64,000 nucleotides of DNA. Source: Botryotinia globosa (lineage: Eukaryota > Ascomycota > Leotiomycetes > Helotiales > Sclerotiniaceae). Under the pieces are notes generated by a model, which searched no databases, was not told the DNA's origin, and worked only from the letters and a program-made list of their open reading frames with translations. This document shows positions 11,853 to 24,719 of this stretch, piece by piece. The stretch is taken from positions 248,001 through 312,000 of the forward strand of contig RCSZ01000017.1 of the NCBI GenBank assembly GCA_014898425.1, given 5' to 3'. Made by a program: the position numbers and the translations under genes. Within the stretch, counting starts at the first letter, position 1, and every line of letters starts with the position of its first letter.

Positions 11853-14800
11853 AGTAGTAGTAGTAGTAGTAATAATAGTATTTATTAATATCCATCGAGT
11901 TGGCTTGAGGCTAACTTTGAGAACTTTCTGAAAAATATAGGGATATATTAAACTATAGATTTATTTAATATTTTAAAAAGTAATTTATATATATAAAGAT
12001 TAAGATTTATTTGAATAATTTTATTATTATTAATTGAAATAGGATTAATAATATTTCAGGATTTTGAAAAGTTAGATATAGTTTTTTAAAAATAAATAAA
12101 TATAATATTATAAAGATATATATTTATAAAATATATTAATATTAAAAGGAATTCCTATTGTATTCTTTAATTGTTGTTTAAATTAGATGAGGGAGAAGTA
12201 AAGTTTGATTGAAATGAAAGAAAGAGAAAAAGAAAAAGAAAGAAAAAGATGATTAAAATTGTTTAATAGAAACAAATATTAATATAGAATTAAATAATTT
12301 CAAAGAATTTGGTTAATATTAGTGATTGTAATATTAGAAACAAAAGATAGCTAAAACTTTCTATTATTAATAAGGGTAGAAGTAAAATTAATTAATTAGA
12401 TTATTTTCTGAATTAAATTTATAATATAATATTAAATATTTAGAAATCTTTTAATAATTGTAGAAGTATTTCAAATTAATATTTTGATATTAGAACTTTT
12501 TATAATATTATATTAAATCTTTATATTTTATATATATAATTAAAATATAATATAATATTTTTCTTAATAAATTCAATTCCGAAGAAAACTTAATTATATA
12601 GGTAAAATTCTATTTATTATAAATATTTGAAAGAATAGATTATTATTTTTTTCATTAGAATTATTTTATTCGATTATAAAGCTTTTTAATAATAATCTTT
12701 ATTCTATTAATAATAAATATTAAAATAAATTCTAAATCCCAAATAGATTTGTAGGCTTTAAAATTAACGAATTTGTTAATAATTTTGTTTTCTTCAATAT
12801 CTATATATTCAAAGAATTAATAAATCTTGATATTGAAAATTTATATGATATTTTAATAAATATAAAAGACTTATTAAAAGAAATTAAATATATTATTATA
12901 TAAATATTAAATTATTAAATTATTATTAATGTAAAATTATAAATATTATTTATTAGATAAATTTTTTTTAAAATATATTTAAAATTTATATAAATTTCGA
13001 TTACTTTTGAATTGAAAATATATAAGATATTAGAAATCAAATTTGAATTAATAATAATTTATTTTTTGTTTTAATATATTATATATCTATATTTAACAAG
13101 CCTCTTTTTATTTATAATTAATTTAAAATTATTTAAAAAAATTAAGATTTCATTAGAAAAGAAATAAAAATATTATTTTTTGAAATTAATAATTCTTGTT
13201 TTTTTATTAATATTTTCCATTAAATCTATTTAATATTTTAAAAAGAAATATAAAGATTATAATATATAATATCAAAAAGAATTATTTCTAAATACTAAAT
13301 TTTAGTTTTAGATTTTTATTATTAATTAATATCTTTATCCCTAATAATAAATGAAAATATAATTCGATGAATTATAAAATAAAAAATATTTATTAATTGA
13401 ATATATATAATAAAATAAAGTTTGATTTTATTTAATATTATATTAGTAAATAGAATACCTATATTTTAAAAAAAAACAATTATCAGGATAATCTTTCAAA
13501 TCAAAAATTTATTTTTAAATATTAAAACAAATATTTATTTTAATAAATCAATATACTGATTTATTTAGAAAAAAAAAGTAAGATTGTAAATAGTATATTA
13601 AATACAAAATAGTTTTGTTTTATTATTAAATTATATTTTGATTTTATATATAAAAAAGAGAATAATATAAATAATAATAATTTTATATAAAGTTAAAACT
13701 AAGAAGCTATTAATTATTTTTATAAAATTATAAATATAATATATTATTATTTAAACTTTGATAGTTTTTATAACAATATATTTTTAAAGAAAAAACTTTT
13801 ATCTAATTAAATTTTAAATTATTTTAAAACAAATTATACTTTATTTTCAATTATAATAATTAATAAAATAATAAGCTTTTTATCAATAATAAAAAAGAAT
13901 CTTTTTTTTTAATAAAATAAATTATTTCAAGTTTTTTAAAAATAAAAATAATCTTATCATTATTATTTTATTCAAGAATCTTTTTTATATTATTTATTAA
14001 AATGAAAATATTGAAATTTGAGGATTAAGAGATCTAATATAAGCAAAGATTATTAATATATTTGAAATATAGTTTTGTATTTTATAATAAAAATTTAATT
14101 AAATATAATATATATAGAATTAAAAAAAGAAAAAAGTTTTAGAATATTCTATATATAATCTTATAATTAAATATAATCAAATTCTTTAAATAAATTTGAA
14201 TATATTGATTGATAAGAAAGGATTTGATTAGTTTTAGAAAAGTTAGAAATTAGTTTTATTTAATTATTCTTTTTCATAATCTTTATTTTAGAAATATTTT
14301 AAAAATATTTTGAATATTTATAATAATTATAATAATTTTCAATCCTTAAGAAAAGATAGTTTCTATATTATATATAAAATAAATAATTAAACTCATAATA
14401 GTTTTTTAAAGAAGAACTTTTTTATATTATAGATTAAGGATATTATAAATTAGTATAATTTATATGAGATAATACAGTAACCGGGCACAGATAGTTGTCG
14501 GATACTAAAATCACACCAAAACTTACATAAATTATCTATATATTTTTTAATAATAATATAGATTTAATTAAATATATTTTCTATTTTTCTATTTATTTTC
14601 AATTAAAATTTAATAATAAAAATATGATTTATTTTTAGGATTTTTTTTGATTATAAAATCTATATAGAAAGTTGATATAAATTAAAGGTATTGAAATTTA
14701 CTAGTAAAATAAGCGAAAATCAAGAACTTTTTTTGAATTCAATTTCAATCTTATAAATAATAATATTCTAAGATTTTAGAATTATAAAAATTATTAATTC

Positions 14801-17800
14801 TAGGTTTTTATTATATAATAAAAACATGTTTCAAATTTTAAATAATTTTAATGATTTTAAATATTTCTTTTTTATTTATATAAATAGAACAAAATGATTA
14901 TTTTTGGTGTGATTTTAGCGTCCGACAACTATCTGTGCCCTAGTATTGTAGATTACAATTCTTTCCAAACCTTTTGAAATATAAAAAATAAATATAATCA
15001 ATTGTTAGAAATAAATAAAGAATCTATTCTTTTTATTAATCTTAAATAATATAATTATTTCAATAAATTTTTAAATTTATAGGATAAAATTAAATATTAA
15101 ATATTGATTATGAAGTTTATATAAAGTTTTGCTAATTATTAATCAATAAATCTTAAATGTTATATTATAATATAATTGATATTTAATAAAATATTAAAGA
15201 TTTTAATAATATCATATTCAATCTTTTTTTTAAAATAGATTAGAATTATTTTAGAATATCTAATTTATTCTAATTTTCAACAGGATTGTATTCAAGATTA
15301 TTAAAGATATTAAAACAATTAAAAATCTTTTTATATAAAGTTTTAATTTTCTTTATAATATTTTCAATAAAATTTCTATTGATATATAATAAAAGCGATT
15401 TTAGATTAAACCTTAATTTATATTAATTAATAATCCTATAAAACTTTTTATTATCTTTAATTCTATTTATAATATTTTTTAAATATTTATATTTTATTTA
15501 TTGAATTATTTTATAAAAAATTCGAATTGTTTAGAAGATATTCTTATTTAAAATATTATATTTATAAAGATAATTCTGATATACCTTTTTATATTTAAAG
15601 ATTTATTATAATATAGCTTTATTATTTTCTCTATTAGATTTATTAATTATATAAATAATAATATTTATTATTATTATAAAATCAATTATATATATTTTGA
15701 TTATTATTTTATTTATATAAAAAAAAGAATTAAAAAGATAAATTATATTAATATATATTAAATTAAAAAGTTTTTCTAATTTTGTTTTTGAAATCTTATA
15801 ATAATATTACTCTAATAAAATTATATTTTATTTTGGAATAATAATGATTTATATCTTATAATTTGAATTATTATATATATTTTTCCTAATAATAATCTTA
15901 ATAAAAAGGATATTCGAAAAAATGAGGTTAATAATATAATTAGTTTTATATATAAGTTTGTTAGAGGTATTAATAAAGTTTATATTATTATTATTAGATT
16001 AATATATTAAATCTAAATTCTTATATCTAAATTATATTTTTAATTTGAATAGATAATACTAGATATTGAAATCATTCTTTGCTAAATATCGAGATAATAA
16101 AATAGAATAGAATATATAATCAATTACTTTATTATTATCTAATTAATAATATAAATTGAATATAGTTTTTCTATTTATATTGATTCAAAAAATATCTTTA
16201 TTATATATAAAATAATATTATTATATATATAAACTAATATCTTTATATATATATATTATAATTCAAAAACAATCTAATTCTTTAGGGTTTTTAAAATTCT
16301 AAAAATTTATTAGAATATAATAATTGTAATTCAAATGATTTTGTATTTATATATTAATAATTATTTAGGATTCCTGAATATAGATAATATTGATTCATTG
16401 GGTATTAGAGATTATAAGAATTGTTATATATATAGAAATATTTCTATTAATATTAGTTTAATATTTTTAAAGATTGTATTATTAGATTTATTGATTATGG
16501 ATTTTATTATAAGATTTGTTATATTATATTAATATTAATGGAATATATTTTCAAAATCAAATATATTAAATTTATCAAGGTTTTATATATAGTAAAAAAT
16601 ATTTTTTATTTTTTTCTTTATTTATTTTCAAATATAATTTAAAAGCTTTTATTTAAAAAAAGATAAATATTTAGATTATAATTGTAAGAGTTTATATTTA
16701 ATTCTAGGTTAGGATTTAATTAATAATAGGAATATTTTAATTTATTTATATTAGATAATAATAATATTATATTTATATTTATTAATAGGCTTTACAATTA
16801 TAGTTATAGGAATATCAAATATTTTTATTTTAAGGATTTCAATAAGTATATTAATTATTTTATGTTAAATCTTTTTTTTTGAATAGTTTTGAGCTCATTT
16901 TTGATAAAAAGTATTATAATATTATTTTTGTATTAAAAGATAATAGAATATTTGTTATATTTAGTTTTAAATAGATTATAATAATTGGTATATTTGAATA
17001 GTATTATATAGTTAATATTTATTGATTTTTTATATATATTTATTTAATAATTATAATAAATGTAAAGGGAGAGTTGATTGTATTTAAAAAAGAAGCAATA
17101 TTCTTGATAATCTAGATTATATTAAATTATAATATATTTCTTTTTAATTAGTTTGAAAGAATTATTAATATTAAAAAAATAAAAGAATAGATTATTTTAA
17201 TAAATAAAATAATCCAGGTGATTTTGTTAAAGTATTTATTAATTCTATAATTAAAGGATTTGATAATAATTAAATATATCTTTATTTATATAAAGGTTTT
17301 GCTGAAAATAAGGGTTTTATTTATTATAATTATTTTATTATTTAGATTTATAAAGGAAATAAGGATTTCTATAACTATATAATTGTACTAGATTTCTAAA
17401 ATAATTAGAAATATAATATCTAATATTTGCAATATTTTTTATTAATTTTATTTATTATAAAGCAAATTATAAATATTATTAAATATAGAAATAATAATTC
17501 AGCCTATAACTATAAATAAGATTATTAGAATATCAATTAAAAAAAAGTTTTCAATGATTTTTGCAAGATATTATTAAAAAATAAAAATAGAGGATTGATT
17601 AAATAAAACTAAAGGTTTATATTTAATAAATAATCTTCAATTCTAATATTAAATATAATTCAAAGTAAAATTTCTTTTTAATATAAAATTATAAGAGGTT
17701 TTTTCAAATTATATATTTCCAGATTTAAAAGATATATTATTTCTATTATTATTTATATTATCAAATTTAATTATCTTTATAAAGGTTTTAAAGCTAATAA

Positions 17801-18363
17801 TGGATATAATATAAATAGAGAATTGGATACAAATATTAAAAGATATGAAGGGGGTAATAATATTAATAAAAACAATAGTAATTATGAAACTAATTATAAA
17901 GCTAATAAATTTTTTTATAAAAATTATATTAAGTATATTTGTATAGAATATTATAAAGATATTGAGTAATATCACAAGATTTGTAATAATTATATATTTA
18001 CTTTTTATATTATATTCAAAAGTATTAAATTACTTTTTAATAATATCTAATATATTCGAAATAATATTTTAATTATAATAATCAATTTTGAAAAAAGAAA
18101 TTGAATATTCATTTTATTTCTTTTTTTAATTATATAAAATTAGTTGAAATTGAATTAAAATTGTAAATCTAATGAATATATAAATCTAAAGTTTAATAAT
18201 TGTAAGAAACAATTTAGCATTATAAACCTATTATCTAATGATATTGTTATAAAAGTAATTATTGAATTAAATAAAAGAGTTTATAAAGAATATAAAGAGT
18301 TAATCCTGTGTAATAAAGTCAAAAATACGAAGATACCTCGATTTTGGGATGTTGTATTGATGT
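11853..18363 (-). mobile_element. LINE copy 3, full length, carrying a 474-bp TA-target element
   Basis: This is a complete reverse-strand LINE. Its 3' TAC tail (AGT on this strand) is at 11853-11870, and its 5' end, reverse complement of the CAGATC-type start, is at 18363. Without the 476 bp added by the insertion at 14473-14950 it is about 6.04 kb, matching copies 5 and 8. It is flanked by the perfect 13-bp duplication GTAATAACTATAT. It lies inside the right arm of the fold-back element. An open stretch on the sense strand at 17709-17975 falls in the ORF1 region, but the opposite strand is equally open there, so I do not call a protein. ORF2 is destroyed. Confidence 0.92.
14475..14948. mobile_element. 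474-bp TA-target inverted-repeat element (pogo/Tc1-like MITE)
   Basis: The terminal inverted repeats are about 45 bp. The left end is CAGTAACCGGGCACAG and the right end, reverse-complemented, is CAATACTAGGGCACAG; both continue with ATAGTTGTCGGA and then a TAAAATCACACCAAAA block. It is flanked by TA on both sides (14473-14474, 14949-14950). The uninterrupted LINE copy at about 50050-50090 shows the empty site. The interior is AT-rich with no open frame, so it is non-autonomous. A CAGT start plus a TA duplication fits Tc1/mariner or pogo families; assignment to one of them is inference. Confidence 0.93.
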
Positions 18364-18376
18364 GTAATAACTATAT

Positions 18377-18842
18377 GTAAGAAGCTAAGGGCTTTTAAAT
18401 AATATATTTTTTATATTGTTAGTTTCAAATTAAGGGTTTTCTAAAGGGTTGAAGTTTAATTAGTATAGATATAGTTGGAGTTTATGCAATTAATTGGAAG
18501 AAGGTTATATTGAATATAGTGAGTCTAAAATTAATAAAAATTATTTTAATATTATAGCTTTTGTGGTTCAGTGGTATAATTAATAATTCGAAATGAAGTG
18601 ATTCATTAAAATGTGAATAGAAATAAAAAATGTGAATAGAATTAAAAAATCTAAATAAATTTAAAAAATCCGAATAAAATTAAGAAATCTAAATAAAATT
18701 AAAAAATCTGAATAAAAAAAGGTAAACCGACTTCGCTTACAAGCTTTCAATAAAATTTCTTTTTTAGTTTTTTATAATTATAAATATAATTATATAATAC
18801 TTTCTCAAAAAGCAAGGGGTCTGGGGGCTCGCAGGCCCCTGG
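18377..18842 (-). mobile_element. Fold-back element, right arm, outer part
   Basis: This is the reverse complement of 10665-11120 and ends GCAGGCCCCTGG next to TA (18843-18844). Together with 11632-11839 it rebuilds a right arm of about 690 bp. It includes a TGGTTCAGTGGTATAA word near 18565 that resembles a tRNA A box (see rejected items). The next base begins the resumed gypsy-A sequence. Confidence 0.87.
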
Positions 18843-18844
18843 TA

Positions 18845-19239
18845 TCCCATTTAGTGAATCTAAATAAATTGGATTTATTTATATAAATAGAATTCAAAAA
18901 ATTTATTACTATAAATATTATTATATCAAATATAATTTCTAAATAAAAACTAATTCAATTGAAAACGATCTGCTAATTAATTACAATCTTTAAGAAACTC
19001 AAGAAAATTCATTTTAATTTTTTCATCGAAATTAAAATTTTCAGATTATTATTTTAAATAATTTCGAACTTATTTCAAAAAATATTAGATTTTTATTTAA
19101 TTACTTTTATTATCCATTTAATTTAAATATAATAATAATCGAATCTAATAAACCGATTTCCTACAATTTTACTAAAGAATAACAAAATTAGTTTATATTT
19201 TGGCTTATTTGAAACAAACAAGTCTTAAAGGAAGAATAT
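18845..19239 (+). pseudogene. Gypsy-A 3' end: probable chromodomain tail and polypurine tract
   Basis: This stretch lies between the fold-back element and the 3' LTR, so it is the 3' end of gypsy-A. Near 18980-19045 the frame reads IFKKLKKIHFNF. With G to A and C to T reversed, this resembles the tail that follows fungal chromodomains (N-S-P-x-x-L-x-x-F-H-x-x-x-P). The purine run AAAGGAAGAA just before the LTR is a likely polypurine tract. The chromodomain core itself is not visible. The assignment to gypsy-A is firm from position; the chromodomain reading is tentative. Confidence 0.65.
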
Positions 19240-19400
19240 TATTATAATATCAATTATATTACTTTCATATTTCAGATATAGATCCTTAATATATTTTTAG
19301 TAGACTCTTAATATACCCTACTTCTTATAATAGGGCCTTACTTTTTTATAGCTTTTAGAACCCTTATAATACAATATAAGTCTTTACCTGCACCTTGACA
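19240..19400 (+). repeat. Gypsy-A 3' LTR (161 bp)
   Basis: It is the same length as the 5' LTR and aligned gap-free. Here the 5' third is fully RIP-mutated (TATTATAATATC for TGTCACGGCGCC) while the end CTGCACCTTGACA is intact. It is followed by ATTGT, the target duplication partner of ATTAT at 4850-4854. Confidence 0.93.
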
Positions 19401-21799
19401 ATTGTTGTATATAAAGGTCAAATTCTCTAAATATAATATTAATTCTATTAATAATAGATTCTGAAATAGATTTTAGATTTTCAGGAGTCTTATGAATATT
19501 AAAATTAATAAATTTATGAATTATTTTATTATTCTGAATTTGAATATATTTAAATGATTAATAAATTCTAATATTAAAGATTTATATATATATAACATTT
19601 TGATGAATATAAAATTTGGTTATAGAAAATCTAATTTATTATTAAATAAATATCAAATTATTAATATATTATCTCTACAAAATTATATACAATATGAATT
19701 AAATAAAGAAATCCTAAATATATATTTAAACACTATATATATTATGATTATTTTTACATCAAAAATATAAAAAATAAACTAATTATATTAAAATCTATAT
19801 CTAATTGCGCTTTGTCTTAATATATATTTTATATATTTATATCCAATAAGCTTTTTATATTTTTTATTCAGTTAAAATTGTTTAAAGGAATTAAGATTTA
19901 ATTAAGAAGAGATTGAAATTCTTTTTTTTAGATTAATCAAAATAGTTTCTTATTAATCTTATTTATAAAATCGATTTTACATTTTGAAAAGAAATAAAAA
20001 GATTTTAATAAAAATTATAAAATATTATAGAGAAGAATTTCTGAATATTGAATTTCTATTTTAAAGATTTATTAATAATTAGCTCCTTTATTTTGAATAA
20101 AAAAATAAGAATGATATCCAATAAATTATAAAATATAATATATTTATTATTTAGATATATAAAATAAAACAAATTTAATATCATTTAATATATTAAAATT
20201 TAAAAGAATGTTTTAATTTTGAAAAAATAATAATAATAAAAATATCAGGAATATATATATAGTAATAAGCTATCGGGACTTCAATTTTTGATATTATACT
20301 TTTTAGATTAGATTATATATGTAATATAGTAATAAAGCTTATAACTTTTATTGGTTTTTATATATGTAATAAAAAATGGTTTTCTAAATAAGAATAATAT
20401 TTTCAATTATAAAAGCAAGTGTTTATTCAATAAAATTAATATAATATTTTTTATAAAAAAAGATGATCAAATTGTAATTACTATATTGAATATAAGATAT
20501 TTATTTCAATATTATATTATATTTTTAGTTAATAAAGAAAGAAAAAATAATATAAATAATAATTATTCTATATAATATCAAAATTAAAAACTATTAATTG
20601 TTTTTATAAAATTGTAAACATAATATATGATTATTTCAGTTTCAATTATTCAAAGTATTATATATTGTTTGGACATGAGATTATAATCAAATTATATCCC
20701 TAATTATTCTAAAACCAATTAATTCTTTTTAATAATAATAATAAATATTATAATAAGGGTTTTATAAAAAATATAATGAAAAATATAATTTCTTTTTTTG
20801 AATCAAATATATTATTATAGGTTTTTTAGAAACAAAAACAATTTATTATTATTATTTTATTTTAGGATTTTCATTATATCGTTTATTAATATAAAGATAT
20901 TCGAAATTAGGGATTTAAAGGTTTGATAAAGATGAAGATTATCAATATATTTATAGTGAGATTTAATATTTTATAAAATAAATTTTATTAGATATAATAT
21001 ATATAATATTAAAAGGAAAGAGAATTTTGAAATATTTAATGTTTTTTATTATAATTGAAGATAATCGAATTTTTTATTTTATTTAAATATATTAATTAAA
21101 ATGAAAAGAGTTTCTTAATTTCAAAGAAATTAAAGATTAATTTTATTTAATTTTTTTTTTGATAATTATTTTTCTCGAAAAATAATAAAATTCTCTATAT
21201 ATTTATAATAATTTTTAATCCTTGGGAAAAAGTAGTTTTTATATTATAGATAAAATAGACAATGAAATTCATAATCATTTTTTTTAAATAAACCCTTTTC
21301 ATATAATAAATTCAAAATTCTGTTAATTAATATAAATTATATCAATCAAAAGATTATTATTCTCTTCAAGTTTTTTGAAATATATAGAATATATAAAATA
21401 GATATAATTAATTCTTTTTATTGATTTTAAATAATATAATATTTTTGATAACCTTTCAAACATATTCAATTATTAATTAATAAATATTAAATATATATAT
21501 TTTAATTGAGTTTATTTCTAATAAAATATTAAAAACTCTAATTATATTATGTTTGATTTTTTCTGTTAAATTTAATAATAATTATTTCAAAATATTCAAT
21601 TTGTTTTAATTCTCAAAAAAATCTAATTCGAAACTATTTATAATAATAAAATAAATGAAAATCTTGTTTTAAAAAATCCTAACCTTTTTATAATATGTTT
21701 AATAAAAATATTATTAATCAAAAATAAAATAAAAACAATAATAATGAATCTAAGGAATTTATTCAATTCTGATTTCGGGATTCTATATTAACAAGGTTT

Positions 21800-21800
<1 letters not shown>
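19401..21800 (-). mobile_element. LINE copy 2, right piece
   Basis: It continues LINE copy 2 from 4854 and aligns with 12650-15440 of copy 3. The sequence runs from the 3' UTR/RNase H side into the RT-containing part (reverse strand) and then stops near 21800, well short of the 5' end, so this is a 5'-truncated copy, as is usual for LINEs. The right limit is approximate. The + strand open frame at 20351-20575 is antisense to ORF2 and is not a gene. Confidence 0.82.
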
Positions 21801-22153
<353 letters not shown>

Positions 22154-22257
22154 TATAATAATTTATAAACTTCACTAACCTCTAGCTTCTAGCTTATATA
22201 AAACCATTCAAAATATAGTTAAACTTTAAAACCTTAAAACCTTATAAATCTTATAAC

Positions 22258-22480
22258 CCTTTTCATAATTCTTTCTCTCTTTCATTCCCTCTTTCATTCT
22301 CTTTATAATTCTTTTTATAATTCTTTTTTCTTTCTTTTTTGATTTCTCTTTTATAATTATCTTCTTTTCTTTTTTTCTCTCTCTTTTTTCTCTCTCTTTT
22401 TCTCTCTCTTTTTTCTCTTCTCTCTCTTTTTTCTCTCTCTCTCTCTCTTTTTTCTCTCTCTTTTTTCTCTCTCTTTTTTC
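22258..22480. repeat. Pyrimidine-rich tract (CT low complexity)
   Basis: More than 200 bp are almost wholly C and T on the + strand, with TCTCTC and TTTTTT runs. The reverse strand reads as a charged Lys/Glu/Arg low-complexity frame (22226-22531) that I do not consider a gene. The tract is part of the original target of LINE copy 4; pyrimidine-rich sequence continues on the other side at 36724. Confidence 0.9.
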
Positions 22481-22481
22481 A

Positions 22482-22638
22482 TCTAATAATCTCATAAATC
22501 TAATAAATCTAATAAATCTCATAAATCTCATAAATCTAATAAATCTAATAAATCTAATAAATCTAATAAATCTAATAAATCTAATAAATCTAATAATCTA
22601 ATAAATCTAATAAATCTAATAAATCTAATAAATCTAAC
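22482..22638 (+). repeat. 9-bp tandem repeat (TAATAAATC), then a C run
   Basis: About 15 units of TAATAAATC with small slips (one lacks an A) are followed by a run of 13 C residues ending near 22649. This simple sequence abuts the target duplication of LINE copy 4. Confidence 0.92.
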
Positions 22639-22648
22639 CCCCCCCCCC

Positions 22649-22664
22649 CTCCTCATTCTAATCC
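22649..22664. repeat. Target-site duplication of LINE copy 4, left
   Basis: CTCCTCATTCTAATCC here is repeated exactly at 36724-36739, directly after the TAC tail of the same LINE. The last C may belong to the LINE start (CAGACC), giving 15 or 16 bp. Confidence 0.9.
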
Positions 22665-24715
22665 AGACCGATACAACAATCAAAAACTGAGATATCTTCG
22701 AAATTTCAATTTTTAAATTTATAAAAATACCCTCTATATTCCTTTAAACTCTTTCACTCAATCCAATAATTATCTTTATAATAATATTATTAGATAATAG
22801 ATTTAAAATCTCAAAGTATTGCTTTCAATTACAAAATCTTAAATTTATATATTCACAAACCCTACAATTTTTAATTAATATTAATATCAAATATATAAAT
22901 AGAAAATATAGAAATAAATAATTTTTTTTCAATATTAAATATTATAATTAAAATAATTCTAATATTATTACGAATATATTAAATATTATCAAAAAGTCAT
23001 TTAACATCTTTGAATATAATATTAAAAATGAATATATAAATATTTTAAATTTTACAATCTTACTCAACATCTTTATAATATTTGTAGAAATATTTTTAAT
23101 ATAAGATTTATAAAGGAATTTATAAATTTAATAATTATTATAATCTTTATAAATATTATTATTTCTTTCATATCCCTTAATATTTATATTTAACTCTCTA
23201 TCTATAACATATCCATTATGAATCCTAAAATCTTTATAAAAACAATAAAATTTAATGATATTAAAAAATTTCAAAAAAATTTAATATCTAATAAACTCTG
23301 AATTATATTATTTAAAAAACCCTTTCATAACTTTATATTAAATAAAAATATTATTTCAATTTATATTTAATATTAAAATTAGAAACTACTTATAAGATAT
23401 AAATAATCTCCTATTTTACTTAACCAACCCTCTTATCTTTTTATAATAAAAGGTCATAAAGATTATTAAAAGTTTTTTTTAATTAATATTTCAAATAGAA
23501 TATTTATAATTCCAAATTTAATTTTTTCAATAAATAATAATATTTACAATTCATTTTTTAATAGATATAATTAATAAAAAGTTTTATAAATATTAAGTAT
23601 TATATCTCTAATTTTTCCTGAAATCTAATCTAATTATCCCATCACGAAAATCCCTATTTCATTTCTAAATCTAAATAATAGAAAAACAATAATAAATAAG
23701 ATCTCATTATTAATAAAATATATATTCAAATCAAAAAACCTTTAATTTACATCAAATTATTTAATTATAAATTGATAAATATATTAATAGAATTATTGAA
23801 ATTGTTTTATTTATTAAAATTATCTTTTTATTTTATTTTTTAATATCAATAATTCCTTCTAGTTTATTAAAAATAAGGCATATTATCTCCGAATATAACC
23901 TTAATTATTAAAACTACTATATCTCAATATAATATAAATAAATCTCTTTTTGTATTTATTATAGTAATAGAATACAATAATAAATAAATTCTATTGATAT
24001 TAATTATATTACATTATTCTAATATATTAATTGTTATAAATTATTTGAAACTAATTATAACGAATACCCAGTAATAAAATAATAATATCTATCTTTTTAT
24101 TACAAATAATTTTAAAATCATTCAAAAAATAACAAAAATTTCATATAGAATAATTCATCTAATTATTGAATCTATAAAAAAAAATATTCGATACTTCCAT
24201 AATTATCATATTTATTCTTAAATATAAGTATAACAAAATTATTATTATATATAAACAAATAGAATTCTTTTTTATATTCAATTAAACTTCAATTCAAAAA
24301 TAATTTGAAACTTTTAAAATTATAATTTAAATATCTATTCTTTTATTATTAAAAATCTTAAAAAAAGAATATCTTTTAATATCTAATTCTAATAAATTAA
24401 ATATTTCAAAAATAAAATAAAACTTCTATTAATATTAATATAATATTTCAAACATTACAATAAAATCTATATTTAATTATTTCAATAATATATTCTTTAA
24501 ATTTATTAAATCAATATAAATAAAGATATTTTAATATATATATAATAATCTTAAATTTTGAAAAAATCAATATTATATATATTTAAAAATTCTAAAAATT
24601 TACAAATATATAGATATAAAATTATTTAGATTATAATTGCTATACTCTAATTAATTTATAGAATCTTATAAATCTTAAAAAATCCGATTGATCTTAAATT
24701 ATAACTTATGAATTC
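22665..24715 (+). mobile_element. LINE copy 4, 5' piece
   Basis: It begins (C)AGACCGATACAAC, the CAGATCGATACAAC family start, and aligns with 26088-28205 of the full copy. It covers the 5' UTR, the ORF1 region and the start of ORF2. It stops near 24715 at an interrupting fold-back arm and resumes near 25930. Remnants of ORF1 could not be read. C residues are more frequent on the + strand here than in other copies, showing that RIP fell unevenly. Confidence 0.85.
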
Positions 24716-24719
24716 ATAG

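Noticed and set aside
18555..18600. tRNA or SINE head: TGGTTCAGTGGTATAA resembles a tRNA A box, with TAATTCGAAAT nearby
   Set aside because: The B-box-like word follows after only about 10 bp, no cloverleaf can be drawn, and the same place in the other fold-back arms is not better. Chance or a very decayed relic.
10665..18842. An 8.2-kb DNA transposon with the fold-back arms as ends and the LINE as its coding interior
   Set aside because: The LINE inside has its own ends and a perfect 13-bp target duplication, and occurs elsewhere without the arms.
20351..20575. 74-codon + strand frame
   Set aside because: It is antisense to the ORF2 region of LINE copy 2; no motif.
22226..22531. Lys/Glu/Arg-rich reverse frame of 101 codons
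   Set aside because: It is a translation of the pyrimidine-rich low-complexity tract; no domain.
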